Positions 27,897-37,394 are shown, counted from the stretch's first letter. The stretch: 64,000 nt of DNA from Gluconacetobacter liquefaciens (GCF_003350405.1 NZ_QQAW01000002.1:310001-374000), one strand, 5' to 3'. Program-made: numbers and translations. Notes: generated by a model from the letters alone, not told the origin.

Positions 27897-28313
27897 TCAG
27901 GAGGATGAGGAGCCGAGGGCTATCGAGTACATCGACATATAGACGCTGTAGGCGTTCGTCGCGAGACGTTGCTGGTCGTTGGTGTCCGCGATCTTTTCAA
28001 GTTCGCCTTCGATGTTGACCTGATTTCCGTCGAGGGAGGTGTTGGTGCCTGTTCGCGTTGCGCTGCCGGCAGTGCTGCGTCCGGCCAGATGGCCCGGAGC
28101 GGTCTGTGCCAGCGTCATGGCCATCTGGTTTTGCAGCACACCCTGAAACGATGCGATGTCCTTGGGTGCATAGCCCGGCGTATTCGCGTTGGCGACATTG
28201 CCAGCCAGCACGGATTCGCGATTTTGCAGCCATTGCAGGCGGCGCCCGGCTAAGTCCAGCACATCGGTGCCGCTATGAGCCTGTGACATTTGGGATGACA
28301 AGGCTTCCAGCAT
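27897..28313 (-). CDS. flgB: Flagellar proximal rod protein FlgB
   Basis: A 138-residue rod protein with LAGRRLQWLQNRESVLAGNVANANTPGYAPKD, the standard N-terminal helix and N-A-N-T-P-G-Y motif, and a C-terminal helix (RLATNAYSVYMSMYSIAL). It is the first gene of a flgB-flgC pair. FliE, often adjacent, is instead encoded near fliQ at 58835. Confidence 0.92.
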   Translation of the reverse strand: MLEALSSQMSQAHSGTDVLDLAGRRLQWLQNRESVLAGNVANANTPGYAPKDIASFQGVLQNQMAMTLAQTAPGHLAGRSTAGSATRTGTNTSLDGNQVNIEGELEKIADTNDQQRLATNAYSVYMSMYSIALGSSSS

Positions 28314-28435
28314 ACGCTGTCAATTCCCCTGGTTTTCGTTCTGGCTCAGATCCTGAGCGCGTGCTTTTCGTATATAGTGTGTATTGGCGTCTGAATAGCG
28401 TGCCTTTATGGCAAGAAGGCAGTTTTTTAGTCTGG

Positions 28436-31042
28436 TTAGAGGGGAGCCGTCGCGGGCGACGTGTCTGCGCCTCCGTCCGGCGACTTGGTCATCAGCCTGA
28501 ACATGCGTCCACGATCCCCGTCCGGCATCCGGTCTCCGACGCGGTCGGCCACCCAGCCCAACAGGGTTTGATCGGCCGCCTGCGAGGCATCCGAGGCCAG
28601 GCGGAGGGCCAGGATCTGCTGGCTATCGGTCAGGGGGCCGGTTGGAGGGAGCAGGTCTGCTGCCATCTTGCGGACGTCGCTGGCCGCGGCTGCCCATTCG
28701 CCTTTCTGTTCATGCACGCGGGCCGTCAGGTCGAGCGCGGAGGTGTTCGCGCTGTTGCGGAGAAGGGTCAGGGCCTTGGCCTGGTCGCCAGTTGCAAGCG
28801 CGATGCGGGCGGTGAGCACCTGTCTGGTGGTCTTGATATCGTCCGGAAGGGAGGGATCGTCCGTGATCGTCAAAGCCTGCGCCGCCTCCTGGGGAAGCCT
28901 TCTTTCGATATTGGTTTCCGCCAGTGCCGCGCCTGCCAGCGCACGCAGATCGGGGGCGGTGAGCATGGGAATGGCATCGGAAAACGCCTGGGCCGCATCA
29001 TCCGGCAGGCCGAGAGCGAGAAGCATCCTGCCGTAAGAAACCAGAATGTTGCCCTTCCGTGCTCCTGGCGGCAGATCGGGTAGATGGACCTTCAGCATCG
29101 CCGTATCGTGGAGAAGACCTTTCTTGTCCGATGCGGGCGGGATCGAATCGGCAATGCCGGTGAGGGCCTGGGACAGTAATGGCGCCACCATGTCCTTTGA
29201 CGACGTGTCGGGATGCAGCCGGGCTGCGTCTATGGCCTGGAGTGCGTCGCTCCAGCGCTGAGTCTGCATATAGGCGTCGGCCTGCATCAGGCGGACTTTG
29301 GCCTCGCGGCCGGCCAGTCGCGCGTCGGGGATCATGGTTTCGAAGAGTTCGGCCGCCGCGTCCGGTTTGATGCGGCCATCGGCGAGTTCGATCGATGTTT
29401 TCTGTTCGAGCGCCTTTTCGGCGACCTGGGGATCGCGACTGTCGGCCAGTTTCTGGAACGCGGCATAGGCAAGGTCCCGCTTGCCGGAGCGCATCTGTCT
29501 GAATGCTGTTGCGAGTTGATAGGCAGAGCCGGTGGGCAGGTCGTCCAGCGCCGCGAGATCGTCCGGCGTGCCGTAACGGGCGATTTCCTCGGAGGCTATG
29601 GGCAGGAGTACATCGCGAACCGGGGTGGGGTAGGATTTGAGCCGCGCGAAATCGCGAGCCAGCAGTTGGGCCGCTGCCACGTCATTCTCGCCGGTGGCGG
29701 CCAGATAGAGCCCCTGCCATAGCTGGGTCGCGCGCTTCTGGCTGGCAGGCCAGGGGCCATTGAGCATCGAGGCGCCGTCCATGTCGCCGCACAGCAACTC
29801 GGCGGCGCCCAGAAGGAACCGGACGTCGGGCAGGGCGGCTTCTTCCGGGTCGTCCTGGAGGGCGACGGTGAGGATGCCGCGGGCCTCGACGAAGGCACCG
29901 AGGCTGAAGGCGGCTTTCGCCGCCTTCAGCCGCTGCGTGAACCGATGGAAAGGATCCGAATCCGCGGCGGCGAGAAGAGCGGCGTGATAGCGTCGGGTCA
30001 GGGCGTCGAGGGGAAGAGTCTGCAGCCCCAGCCATTTCAGATCGACATCGTTGGCATAGGCGGCTTCGCCGTGATCCAGAAAGCCCTTGCCGTCCTGGGT
30101 CAGGAGGATGCCGCTGGGGACAGGTTTCAGGTCAATGCGTGGCGAGTGGGCCGCGATCACGACGCCTTCCGACGTCGGCCATACGTCATAGCCGTCGCCG
30201 TTTCGCAGGGAGAGAATACCGCCATCGTCCAGGATCGACGTGCCGACCAGCAGCCGGTCTCCGGACGCGGGATCCGAGATCGAAAGGACGCGACCGGATC
30301 GGCGCATCGGATACAGGATGCCGCTGTCGGTATATTGCGGATTGATCACGCGCCTGTCGTCGTAATGGTCGCCTGGAGGCGGCTTGTCGCCCAGCACCCA
30401 CCCTTCCGCCTGCTGGGAAAGGTAGAGACGTCGCGTATCCGGGAGGCGGACCTGGATCAAGGTCGCGTCCGGGAGGGTCTTGACGGACAATGTCGAGAAG
30501 AGGCCGTCACCGCGCAGGGCGCTGGTATCCATCGGCTCCGCATTGTCGACGACAATAATGAATCTGTCGCCGCTCTGGAAGGCAGCGATGCCCATGTGCG
30601 ACGGCACCGGAAGCAGAATGCGGCTGGTGGACGCAACGCTTTGTGGGGGAGCCCCGGCACCGGCTGTCGCGGGCGTCCTCGATGAAGATACGCGTGACGC
30701 CTCTTTCGTACCGCTCTTCGCGGTGGCTGGTCCGGTGGAAGGTGTCGCGGCTGGCGGCTGCGGAGGGTCCATGAGCGTTGCCCGCCAGGAGGAGGGCAAG
30801 CCCTTGAGCAGGATCGAATCGGGCAGTTCGACATCCTGCGACGGATCGGGCGTCGGCTTCGCGGCTGGAACTGCAGGTGCTGGGGGAGGGCTGGAAGACG
30901 AGGCGGCGTTTCGTCCGGTATGGCGGTGGGCCGTCGCATGTGGATCTGCCGCCATGGCGGACGGAAGGGTGGAGCAGGACAGACATACGAGGACTGAAAG
31001 CGTGACACGGTGTCTTACGCGGGAAGGTCGGCTGAAAGGCAC
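28436..31042 (-). CDS. Large exported TPR-type protein of the flagellar cluster, function unknown
   Basis: An 868-residue protein, not matched to a named family here. A signal peptide ends near AMA-AD, followed by a disordered Ser/Pro/Ala-rich stretch (about 33-140) and a beta-rich region (about 140-330; for example SDRF-IIVVDNAEP, RLYLSQQAEGWVLGD, GDRLLVGTSILDDGG). A long alpha-helical C-terminal half with TPR-like repeats (about 350-850) completes it. The start is GTG with AGGA upstream. It precedes flgB on the same strand by about 120 bases. Export and position suggest a periplasmic scaffold for rod or ring assembly, or for motor stators, as inference only. Confidence 0.7.
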   Translation of the reverse strand: MPFSRPSRVRHRVTLSVLVCLSCSTLPSAMAADPHATAHRHTGRNAASSSSPPPAPAVPAAKPTPDPSQDVELPDSILLKGLPSSWRATLMDPPQPPAATPSTGPATAKSGTKEASRVSSSRTPATAGAGAPPQSVASTSRILLPVPSHMGIAAFQSGDRFIIVVDNAEPMDTSALRGDGLFSTLSVKTLPDATLIQVRLPDTRRLYLSQQAEGWVLGDKPPPGDHYDDRRVINPQYTDSGILYPMRRSGRVLSISDPASGDRLLVGTSILDDGGILSLRNGDGYDVWPTSEGVVIAAHSPRIDLKPVPSGILLTQDGKGFLDHGEAAYANDVDLKWLGLQTLPLDALTRRYHAALLAAADSDPFHRFTQRLKAAKAAFSLGAFVEARGILTVALQDDPEEAALPDVRFLLGAAELLCGDMDGASMLNGPWPASQKRATQLWQGLYLAATGENDVAAAQLLARDFARLKSYPTPVRDVLLPIASEEIARYGTPDDLAALDDLPTGSAYQLATAFRQMRSGKRDLAYAAFQKLADSRDPQVAEKALEQKTSIELADGRIKPDAAAELFETMIPDARLAGREAKVRLMQADAYMQTQRWSDALQAIDAARLHPDTSSKDMVAPLLSQALTGIADSIPPASDKKGLLHDTAMLKVHLPDLPPGARKGNILVSYGRMLLALGLPDDAAQAFSDAIPMLTAPDLRALAGAALAETNIERRLPQEAAQALTITDDPSLPDDIKTTRQVLTARIALATGDQAKALTLLRNSANTSALDLTARVHEQKGEWAAAASDVRKMAADLLPPTGPLTDSQQILALRLASDASQAADQTLLGWVADRVGDRMPDGDRGRMFRLMTKSPDGGADTSPATAPL

Positions 31043-31270
31043 GTGTCTTTAATCCTGACGGGGAGTATTTCCCCGCTGTCTCGAGGTCATCGTCTCTGAA
31101 CGGATCTTATCGCTAGATGTCCGCGAAGACAGGATTGGAGTAGCCATGTCGTCAGACGGGACGCTGTGGATCGATCGGGAAGAACAAAGCCGGACGGATT
31201 CCATCTGCCAGCAGGCCGGTCATACGGCAAAGCCATGCTGGCAGCGAATATGCCGGCCGGCGGCGATCGA

Positions 31271-31519
31271 TCAGGCGAAGAGATCAACGGCGCTGGCTGT
31301 CGCGGATTCCTTCTTGTTCTTCGTGCCGGTCGGCACCATCTGGCCGCTGGCGTCGAACTTTATGGACGAGGACGAACCATCAATGCCGCTGGAACTTATA
31401 TTGACGCCAGTCGCTGCGGCATGCGCGGGGCGCGCGCTGCGGTAGGCGACGTGAGAGGCCGTCGAGGTCGCTTGGCGGAGGCTGGACGCGAGAAGCGAGG
31501 CAGCCGTGGTGTCAACCAT
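31271..31519 (-). CDS. Small protein of the flagellar cluster, function unknown
   Basis: An 82-residue protein starting MVDTTAASLLASS with AAGGA 7 bases upstream; a TTG 15 bases earlier is a weaker start. It is Ser/Ala/Thr rich with no Cys, no membrane segment and a short hydrophobic C-terminus (VDLFA). Composition resembles exported flagellar axial proteins, and it sits between the TPR protein and the CtrA-like regulator. No family was recognised. Confidence 0.55.
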   Translation of the reverse strand: MVDTTAASLLASSLRQATSTASHVAYRSARPAHAAATGVNISSSGIDGSSSSIKFDASGQMVPTGTKNKKESATASAVDLFA

Positions 31520-32155
31520 TTCGTTATCCTTCAAAACCAGAAAGCAAAATAAATTCCGGCTGAAAACGCAGCCGCGAGATGCCTCACATTCCCGATCCGC
31601 CGGTGTGCCGGGCGGCAGTCATATGGTCCAGCCACGAGGGGCTATAAGGCAGATTATCCCTGATAAGCGTTCCCTGTCGGACAAAGTGCGTCTTTCCCGG
31701 ACCCAATCCAGTTATGCGGCTACACGTCCCGGCTTTCGTTTCGAGGAAACGCGGTGCGAAAGCTACAGAAATGATTCAGTCATATCTCATAGTATAACCG
31801 AACTATGCTCCCTTCAGTTTATGAGATGGCTGCGGCTTCGCCAAGATGCTTTTTTGCTGTTCAGGGCGTGCCGCCGATAATCGTTCAAGGCTGCGGAGCC
31901 TGTGCAGTTGTTGCTGTCTGTGGCAGGTATGTGAAGGCTTGGGGACAGGGTAGTGTTCTTCCGATGATAACGGTGCTGCCGTGATGTGTCGGCCTTGACA
32001 CTTGCCGCTATATGGGGACTTTTGGACACACCACCTAGTTCCGATATTGAACAGACGTGGCTGTCTGGCGGAAGCAGCAGAAAATTGGATAGAGGACAAG
32101 TATAGTCCTATATTTCCTCGCGATAAGCGACCATATATTTGAGGCGGAAGTGGAT
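31520..32155. other. AT-richer intergenic region before the CtrA-like regulator
   Basis: About 640 bases without a supported gene, visibly lower in GC than its surroundings. It holds an 8-bp inverted repeat (31784-31791 / 31820-31827) and, 50 bases before the regulator start, AGGAC-N7-GTCCT (32093-32109), which could be an operator. Leader and promoter for the regulator are expected here. Confidence 0.45.
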
Positions 32156-32956
32156 ATGCGCGTACTCTGCGTTGGCGAAGATTCGACTCGGGGAAATGGT
32201 CGACCCTACGAGGGATTGTCCAAGGCCGCGGTGGATGGGTCGGTCTCGATAACGATGTCGGGTTCTGCCGGAGTCGTGGAAACATTGCGGCGGTCGCATT
32301 ACGATATCGTCGTCATCCAGCAGGCTTCACCCGATATGAAATTGCTGCGTCATATCCGCAACAGCCGGGTGCCGACGCCGGTTATGGTCATTGCCCTGAC
32401 GTCAACGCCATTGGAAGTGGCCGAACTGCTATCTATCGGTGCCGATGATTGTGTGCTGGCTTCGGTTGATCCCGCGGAGCTTCTGGCCCGACTGCGCGCC
32501 ATTGTCAGGCGGGTCAGCGGACATGACAGCCTGACCCTGCATATCGGCCGCTTGACGGTTGGTGTCGACAGACGGGAAGTTCATGTCGATTCCAAGCCGG
32601 TGCCCTTGACGCGCAGAGAGTACGACCTTGTGGAACTGTTGGCCCTGCGCAAGACGCAGGTTCTGAGCAAGGAAACGGTTCTGGATAGCCTCTATGCCGG
32701 GGAAAGTGAGCCCTATGGCAAGGTTATCGATGTCATGATCTGCAAGATACGTAAGAAAATGCGCAATTTCGGCATTGATGAGCCGTTTACCACCCTGTGG
32801 GGAATTGGCTACCGGCTGAATGAGGTGGCGTTTGCTCCGCTGGGAGCGAGAGCGAATGCCGTAGAAAGCCGGACCGGACAACCCGCGAAGGAGTCCTGTA
32901 TTCCGGTCATGTCCGGCATCAACATCATGTCGTCGACGACGTTGGATCTTGTGTAA
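32156..32956 (+). CDS. CtrA-like OmpR-family regulator with a degenerate receiver domain
   Basis: A 266-residue regulator whose DNA-binding half closely follows CtrA (LTRREYDLVELLALRK, then KVIDVMICKIRKKM and TLWGIGYRLNE). In the receiver half the phospho-acceptor aspartate of CtrA is replaced (IVVIQQASPDM instead of ..LLDLNLPDM) and the conserved lysine is Ser (VLASVDP), so phosphorylation is unlikely. A 35-residue C-terminal tail is additional. The start is ATG with GGAAG 5 bases upstream; a GTG 6 bases earlier is possible. Its location inside the flagellar cluster suggests a dedicated flagellar regulator, comparable in role to FtcR. Confidence 0.8.
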   Translation: MRVLCVGEDSTRGNGRPYEGLSKAAVDGSVSITMSGSAGVVETLRRSHYDIVVIQQASPDMKLLRHIRNSRVPTPVMVIALTSTPLEVAELLSIGADDCVLASVDPAELLARLRAIVRRVSGHDSLTLHIGRLTVGVDRREVHVDSKPVPLTRREYDLVELLALRKTQVLSKETVLDSLYAGESEPYGKVIDVMICKIRKKMRNFGIDEPFTTLWGIGYRLNEVAFAPLGARANAVESRTGQPAKESCIPVMSGINIMSSTTLDLV

Positions 32957-33277
32957 TTTGCGGCAGGGGCAACGCACGCCGGAATGTGTCTGATGGCTGG
33001 ATTGCCCGGAGCCGCGCGCGGGCGATAGGCTGGCGCGTGCTTCCTGTAAATTGCCTGTTCACGGCAACGGAATCTGGAGGGACTGTTTCAAAGTGGCCCA
33101 CTGATGTCGATCTGGTGGCGATGCTGTGCGCTTCGTGACGGGCCGGCCATCAAGGCGCTTCCGTTCCAATGCTCAAAAAACACCCCCGGACGCATGGTGC
33201 ACGTCATGCGTCCTCGCGATCGGGATTGTCCGGGCTGGGGGCCTCTTCCGGGGCATGATGCCGGAAGAGGCGCATTT
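32957..33277. other. Intergenic region between the regulator and flgD
   Basis: About 320 bases with no gene seen. It contains a strong hairpin (33241-33271), listed separately. The stretch near 33083-33120 (CTGTTTCAAAGTGGCCCACT) resembles insertion-sequence ends by eye, but no frame or repeat supports an element. Confidence 0.4.
33241..33271. terminator. Strong hairpin between convergent regulator and flgD genes
   Basis: Perfect 11-bp stem GCCTCTTCCGG / CCGGAAGAGGC with a 9-base loop, 7 bases beyond the flgD stop. It has no T-tract on either side but is placed to end or protect the flgD transcript. Confidence 0.6.
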
Positions 33278-34045
33278 TCAGGAACTGGCGCTGCTTGAAC
33301 CGGTGCTGCTTGTGGTGCCCGATGAGATGTTGGTTACGTTCGACATCGGGATGGTGGCGCTGCCCATTTCGAGTTCCATATCGGAATCTCCTTTTTGGAC
33401 GCCGGTGATGGTTCCCGTTACGGTGAAGGGAACGCTGGATGTGGTCCCGGTGGAACTGATCGTCTGTACCGAAACGCTATAGGCGCCGTCAGCTAGTTGG
33501 TTGCCGTTATTGTCGGTGCCGTCCCATGTCCAGGTGTTGGTGCCACTGGCGGCGGTTGCGACGACATCCTTGACAATGGTGCCGGCGGAATTGGCCACTG
33601 CGATGGCGACCGTTGAGCCCGATGTGCCGGAGAAGCTGAGCGAGGCGGAGCTGTTCTGAAGCGGCAGCGTCGTCGTGCTTGCGGTTGCCTTCTGGCCGAC
33701 CAGCGCGGTGCTGTCGGTCATCTGGCTGCTTTCGTTCAGCGAGATCAGCGAGGAGAGTTTCGAATTCGTCTCGACCTGCTGCTCTACCCCGGCAAACTGC
33801 GCGAGTTCCGACGTGAAGGTGTCGGTATTCATCGGGCTGCTCGGGTCCTGATGCTGCAACTGCGTGGTCAGGAGCGACAGAAAGGTGGTGTAGTTATTCG
33901 CCAGAGAAGACAGGGCCGAAGTCGTGCTGCCGCTGCTGCTTGAACTCGAACTGCTGGAAGCGGATGTGTTCGCGGCACTCTTGGCGGCTGCTTCCGCTGC
34001 CTGAATAAGCTGGGTCTCGTTGCTGACACTCGATGTCGTCGTCAT
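33278..34045 (-). CDS. flgD: Flagellar hook cap / scaffold protein FlgD
   Basis: A 255-residue protein that caps the growing hook. A Ser-rich start leads into the FlgD core (NNYTTFLSLLTTQLQHQDPSSPMNTDTFTSELAQFAGVEQQVETNSKL), followed by a FlgD Ig/tudor-like region with TNTWTWDGTDNNGNQLADGAYSV. A long upstream in-frame extension is rejected because MTTTSSV has a plausible ribosome site and overlaps nothing. It follows fliK by 37 bases, the common fliK-flgD order. Confidence 0.92.
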   Translation of the reverse strand: MTTTSSVSNETQLIQAAEAAAKSAANTSASSSSSSSSSGSTTSALSSLANNYTTFLSLLTTQLQHQDPSSPMNTDTFTSELAQFAGVEQQVETNSKLSSLISLNESSQMTDSTALVGQKATASTTTLPLQNSSASLSFSGTSGSTVAIAVANSAGTIVKDVVATAASGTNTWTWDGTDNNGNQLADGAYSVSVQTISSTGTTSSVPFTVTGTITGVQKGDSDMELEMGSATIPMSNVTNISSGTTSSTGSSSASS

Positions 34046-34082
34046 TTGCCTGTTCCCTTTCTCCCCGCGACGGCCATTGGGG

Positions 34083-36503
34083 TCATGCGGTAATGTTGAC
34101 GCCGCTCCCGGCATAGGGGCCGGACGGTCTTGTGGAATGCGAGCCGCTTTGCGTCTCGGGATTGCCTGCGCCCTGGTCGGACGCGATGCTATTGGTGCTC
34201 CCGGCGCTGCTGCCGTACGATTGCTGACCGTTCTGCCCAGAGCTGCCGCCAGACATGTTGCCGGAAAAACCGCCATTATATGCGGTGCCGTCGGCATTCT
34301 GGTTTTGGTTCTGGTTCTGAAAATTATCGCCATTGTTGCTGCTGGCGGTGACAACGTCAATTTTCAGGTTGCTCACATCCACACCGGCGGCGCTGAGTGC
34401 CGCGACGAGTTCGTGTCTGTTGTCGGCCATGTGGCGTGCGGTGCCTGCGTCTTCGCTTTGAAGAAAGACCCCGGTTGTCAGGCCATCTGTACCTTCGAGA
34501 CGCACATGCACTGGAGTGGAATCGTCGGTCATGATGGTCATGGAAAGAGATGTCGATCCGTCATCGGATTGTACCGTAAGCGGGGAAGCTATCGTCTTGC
34601 CGTCCGTTTCACGCGACGTACCAGTCTCTTTCGAGGTGAAGTCCCCCTGGGGTGCCGACCCCGTATCGTTCAGCGCGGTTACAAAGGCACCGGACGGCGT
34701 GAGGCTAAGGGGCAGATTGAGGCCGGTGGTTGTCCACGAGGCAGTCTGGGCGTTCGCTTCGTCGCGATTGTCCTCGGCGGAGGCGGATTCTCCATGCGTG
34801 CCGCTATGTCCGCCTGATTGTGTGGCAGGGCCGTCCGAGCCGTCGGGAAGAGGCGTGAGGCTGGAGACCGGAGCTGTCGCATCGTCAGGCGAAAGTGATA
34901 GCGCGGCCAATGCGGGGCTGCGGCGCTGAGTGTTCTGATTCGCTGAGGCGGATTGCCGGAGCGGCGAGGACGATTCGCTGGTCGCGGATGCCGTGGCGAC
35001 GGTCGCACTGTCTTTCTGGATGGAAGACGTGTCATGCGATGCATGGCTGCGGTCGTTTGCCGTAGTTGCAGAGGCCGGGAGCGCCGATTGCCCTGCGGGA
35101 GAGGTGGTAGCGGTCAGGAACTGCGGGCTGTCCGGCGTTGGCGTGGTACTATTCAGGGGGGCAGCTGCCGGCGTGACTGTAGTGGACTGGGGCGCGGCGT
35201 TGGCTAGGGTTTGCGGGCTGTCCGGTGTTGGCGTGGTGCTATTCAGGATGGCGGTTGCCGACGTAGCTGTATTGGACTGGGGCGCGGCGTTGGTCAGGGT
35301 CTGCGGGTCGTCGGGCGTCTGCGCGGCCGTGGTGCTGTCCTGGGGGGCTGCTGCCGACGTGGCTGTATTGGACTGGGGCGCGGCGTTGGCCAGGGTCTGC
35401 GGGTTGTCGGGCGTCTGCGTGGCCGTGGTGCTGTTCCGGATGGCGGTTGCCGACGTGGTTGTAGCGGGCTGGAGCGCAGTGCTGGCCAGGATCTGCGCGT
35501 TGCCGTTCTGCGTCTGCGTCGATGTGGCCATCCTGCTGTTCTGAGCGGTTGACACCATTGTTTGCGATGAGGTGGAGACCAGGATCTGTGGGGTGGCCGG
35601 TAACTGCGTGGAGGCGGCCTGGCCAGCCGCGCGTGCCATGCTCTGCGTCGACGCGGTTGTGGGATTGCTCTGGGTGGTTGCCGCAGAGGACGTCGCTGCA
35701 GACTGAGAGGCGGTGGTCGTGGCCTGCTGGTTGTCCGGAACCTGGGCCAGGATAGCGGCGAAGGAATTCGGATCGGTCATTGCAGTGTCGGACGGAGTCG
35801 CGAGTGCGACTTGCGGCTCGGACATGGATACCGGGGTCTGCTGGCTTGCGGCGATCTGTGCGGGAGCAGAGGGCGACTGAGACGACGGGGGTACGGAGAT
35901 GGCGGCGTCTGTCTGGTTGGCCGGCCCCTGTGGCTGCGATGACGAAGGAGGAAGGTTCTGCTGCAGTCCGAGGGTCTGAGACAGGATGTCTGTCAGCAGG
36001 CTCTGGTTCTGAGACGTCAGATCGGATGTCGTGGCGGTGTCGGTCGCTGTGTCCGGATCGGATTTGACCTTTTTCGCCTGACTGGCCGTGGATTGATCGG
36101 GTGCGGTATCCGTTGTCTTGGTAATTTGTGAGGACAGCGCGGTCGTAACCGTGGCTGCCGGCAGGTCGGTGGTCTGTGCCGTGTTTTGCCCGGCCCGATT
36201 GTCGGCCGGGCCCTTCGATGTCGTCTGGGGGGCGTGGGCAGCCGTCTCATGGGCGCCCGCATGGTCCTGCGATCCGCCAGCATGTTCGTCTTGTGCGTTC
36301 TTCAGGTGGGCACTGAAGGAGGCCTGCCCGTTGGAGGGGCGCCGTGTCGTCCGGGACCGGGATGTCGCCGCCCCGGAGGTGGCGGAGCCAGAAGAGACAG
36401 GGAGCGGCGAACCGGCTGACGAAGAGGCGAGCGCCTGATCCGTTTTCGTCGAAACTTTTGACATCGTAATGCCCATCGGACGTACCGTATTCCCTGTCGT
36501 CAT
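34083..36503 (-). CDS. fliK: Flagellar hook-length control protein FliK
   Basis: An 806-residue secreted ruler protein. It is low in complexity (Ser, Thr, Ala, Gln, Asp), with no Cys, and has a conserved C-terminal hook domain at about 600-740 (LSMTIMTDDSTPVHVRLEGTDG, RHELVAALSAAGVDVSNLKIDV). About four imperfect repeats of 30-32 residues lie in the middle. It is longer than most FliK proteins. The start at 36503 has GGAG 5 bases upstream and lies 9 bases after the motA stop. Met codons at 36476 or 36464 are alternatives. Confidence 0.85.
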   Translation of the reverse strand: MTTGNTVRPMGITMSKVSTKTDQALASSSAGSPLPVSSGSATSGAATSRSRTTRRPSNGQASFSAHLKNAQDEHAGGSQDHAGAHETAAHAPQTTSKGPADNRAGQNTAQTTDLPAATVTTALSSQITKTTDTAPDQSTASQAKKVKSDPDTATDTATTSDLTSQNQSLLTDILSQTLGLQQNLPPSSSQPQGPANQTDAAISVPPSSQSPSAPAQIAASQQTPVSMSEPQVALATPSDTAMTDPNSFAAILAQVPDNQQATTTASQSAATSSAATTQSNPTTASTQSMARAAGQAASTQLPATPQILVSTSSQTMVSTAQNSRMATSTQTQNGNAQILASTALQPATTTSATAIRNSTTATQTPDNPQTLANAAPQSNTATSAAAPQDSTTAAQTPDDPQTLTNAAPQSNTATSATAILNSTTPTPDSPQTLANAAPQSTTVTPAAAPLNSTTPTPDSPQFLTATTSPAGQSALPASATTANDRSHASHDTSSIQKDSATVATASATSESSSPLRQSASANQNTQRRSPALAALSLSPDDATAPVSSLTPLPDGSDGPATQSGGHSGTHGESASAEDNRDEANAQTASWTTTGLNLPLSLTPSGAFVTALNDTGSAPQGDFTSKETGTSRETDGKTIASPLTVQSDDGSTSLSMTIMTDDSTPVHVRLEGTDGLTTGVFLQSEDAGTARHMADNRHELVAALSAAGVDVSNLKIDVVTASSNNGDNFQNQNQNQNADGTAYNGGFSGNMSGGSSGQNGQQSYGSSAGSTNSIASDQGAGNPETQSGSHSTRPSGPYAGSGVNITA
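35110..35500 (-). repeat. In-frame tandem repeat inside fliK
   Basis: Four imperfect units of about 90, 96 and 96 bases spacing, anchored by GGACTGGGGCGCGGCG-like blocks near 35184, 35274 and 35370, with a diverged copy near 35466. Each encodes about 30-32 residues of the type STTxxxTPDxPQTLANAAPQSNTATS. All lengths are multiples of three. Confidence 0.8.
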
Positions 36504-36512
36504 TCCGCTCCG

Positions 36513-37394
36513 TCAGGCCGCGGCAGCCATGGTGGGCTGCGACACGGATAATGCCGTATCGAGCTCAGTAAACGAAGGCATAAAAGCGGGCGGAATGTCC
36601 TTGCGCCCGATTTCGGCACTGACCTGAGGCGGGTTGCCTTGAAGATGCGCCACGAAGACAATCCGGATGATGTCCTGATAACGACCGTCCTGGGTTATCA
36701 CATCGCGCATCCGGGCTGCGAGAGGCGCTACGACGCCGTAAGACAGCAGCACGCCGAGAAAGGTGCCGACGAGGGCGCCGGCGATCATTTCACCCAGAAC
36801 GGCTGGCGGCTTGCTGATCGAGGACATCGTCTTGATGACGCCCAGGACTGCGGCCACGATGCCCAGTGCCGGCAGGGCATCCGCGATGCTCGTCAGGCAC
36901 TCGGCAGTATGCAGCTTCGCCGTCAGGTTCTTTTTCAACTCGCGGGCCATGACTTCGTCAAGCTGGTAGGCATCGTCCATGTTGAGGCTGATCAGCCGCA
37001 GATAGTCACAGATCAGATTGCGGGTTTCGAGATCGTCGCGGATGGCGGGCGATTGCGCGAAAATGCTGCTTTCGGCCGGATTTTCGACATGTTCTTCAAG
37101 CGCCATGTTTCCCTTCGCATGGGCCAGACGCATGAACCGGAACAGCGTGAGCAGGAGTTCGGTATAGGCCGCCTTGTCGTAACGGGGGCCTTTCAACGTC
37201 GATTTCAGGTCGGGAAGCAGTTTTTTGAGCGCTCCGGCGGAATTCGACATCACGAAGATGCCGGCCGCCGAACCCATGATGGTCAGCATCTCGAAAGGCA
37301 TCGAGGCGAGCAGAGGGGCCAGGACACCCCCGGAGGCCACGAACGAGCCGAAGACGCAGAGCAGCGCAAAGACGAGGCCCCCGATGAAGAGCAT
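36513..37394 (-). CDS. motA: Flagellar motor stator protein MotA
   Basis: A 293-residue inner-membrane proton-channel subunit with four helices: two at the N-terminus, then a large cytoplasmic loop holding the rotor-contacting charged region (ARYDKAAYTELLLTLFRFMRLAHAKG), then two C-terminal helices (ALGIVAAVLGVIKTM, AGALVGTFLGVLLSYGVVAPL) with the conserved prolines. Same strand and order as motB, with a 126-base gap. Confidence 0.94.
   Translation of the reverse strand: MLFIGGLVFALLCVFGSFVASGGVLAPLLASMPFEMLTIMGSAAGIFVMSNSAGALKKLLPDLKSTLKGPRYDKAAYTELLLTLFRFMRLAHAKGNMALEEHVENPAESSIFAQSPAIRDDLETRNLICDYLRLISLNMDDAYQLDEVMARELKKNLTAKLHTAECLTSIADALPALGIVAAVLGVIKTMSSISKPPAVLGEMIAGALVGTFLGVLLSYGVVAPLAARMRDVITQDGRYQDIIRIVFVAHLQGNPPQVSAEIGRKDIPPAFMPSFTELDTALSVSQPTMAAAA

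Noticed and set aside
31506-31880. 124-residue plus-strand frame before the CtrA-like regulator
   Set aside because: Starts inside a better-supported minus-strand gene, lacks a ribosome site and has no recognisable features.
33083-33130. Sequence resembling insertion-sequence ends (CTGTTTCAAAGTGGCCCACT)
   Set aside because: No transposase frame, no matching inverted end and no target duplication could be found nearby.
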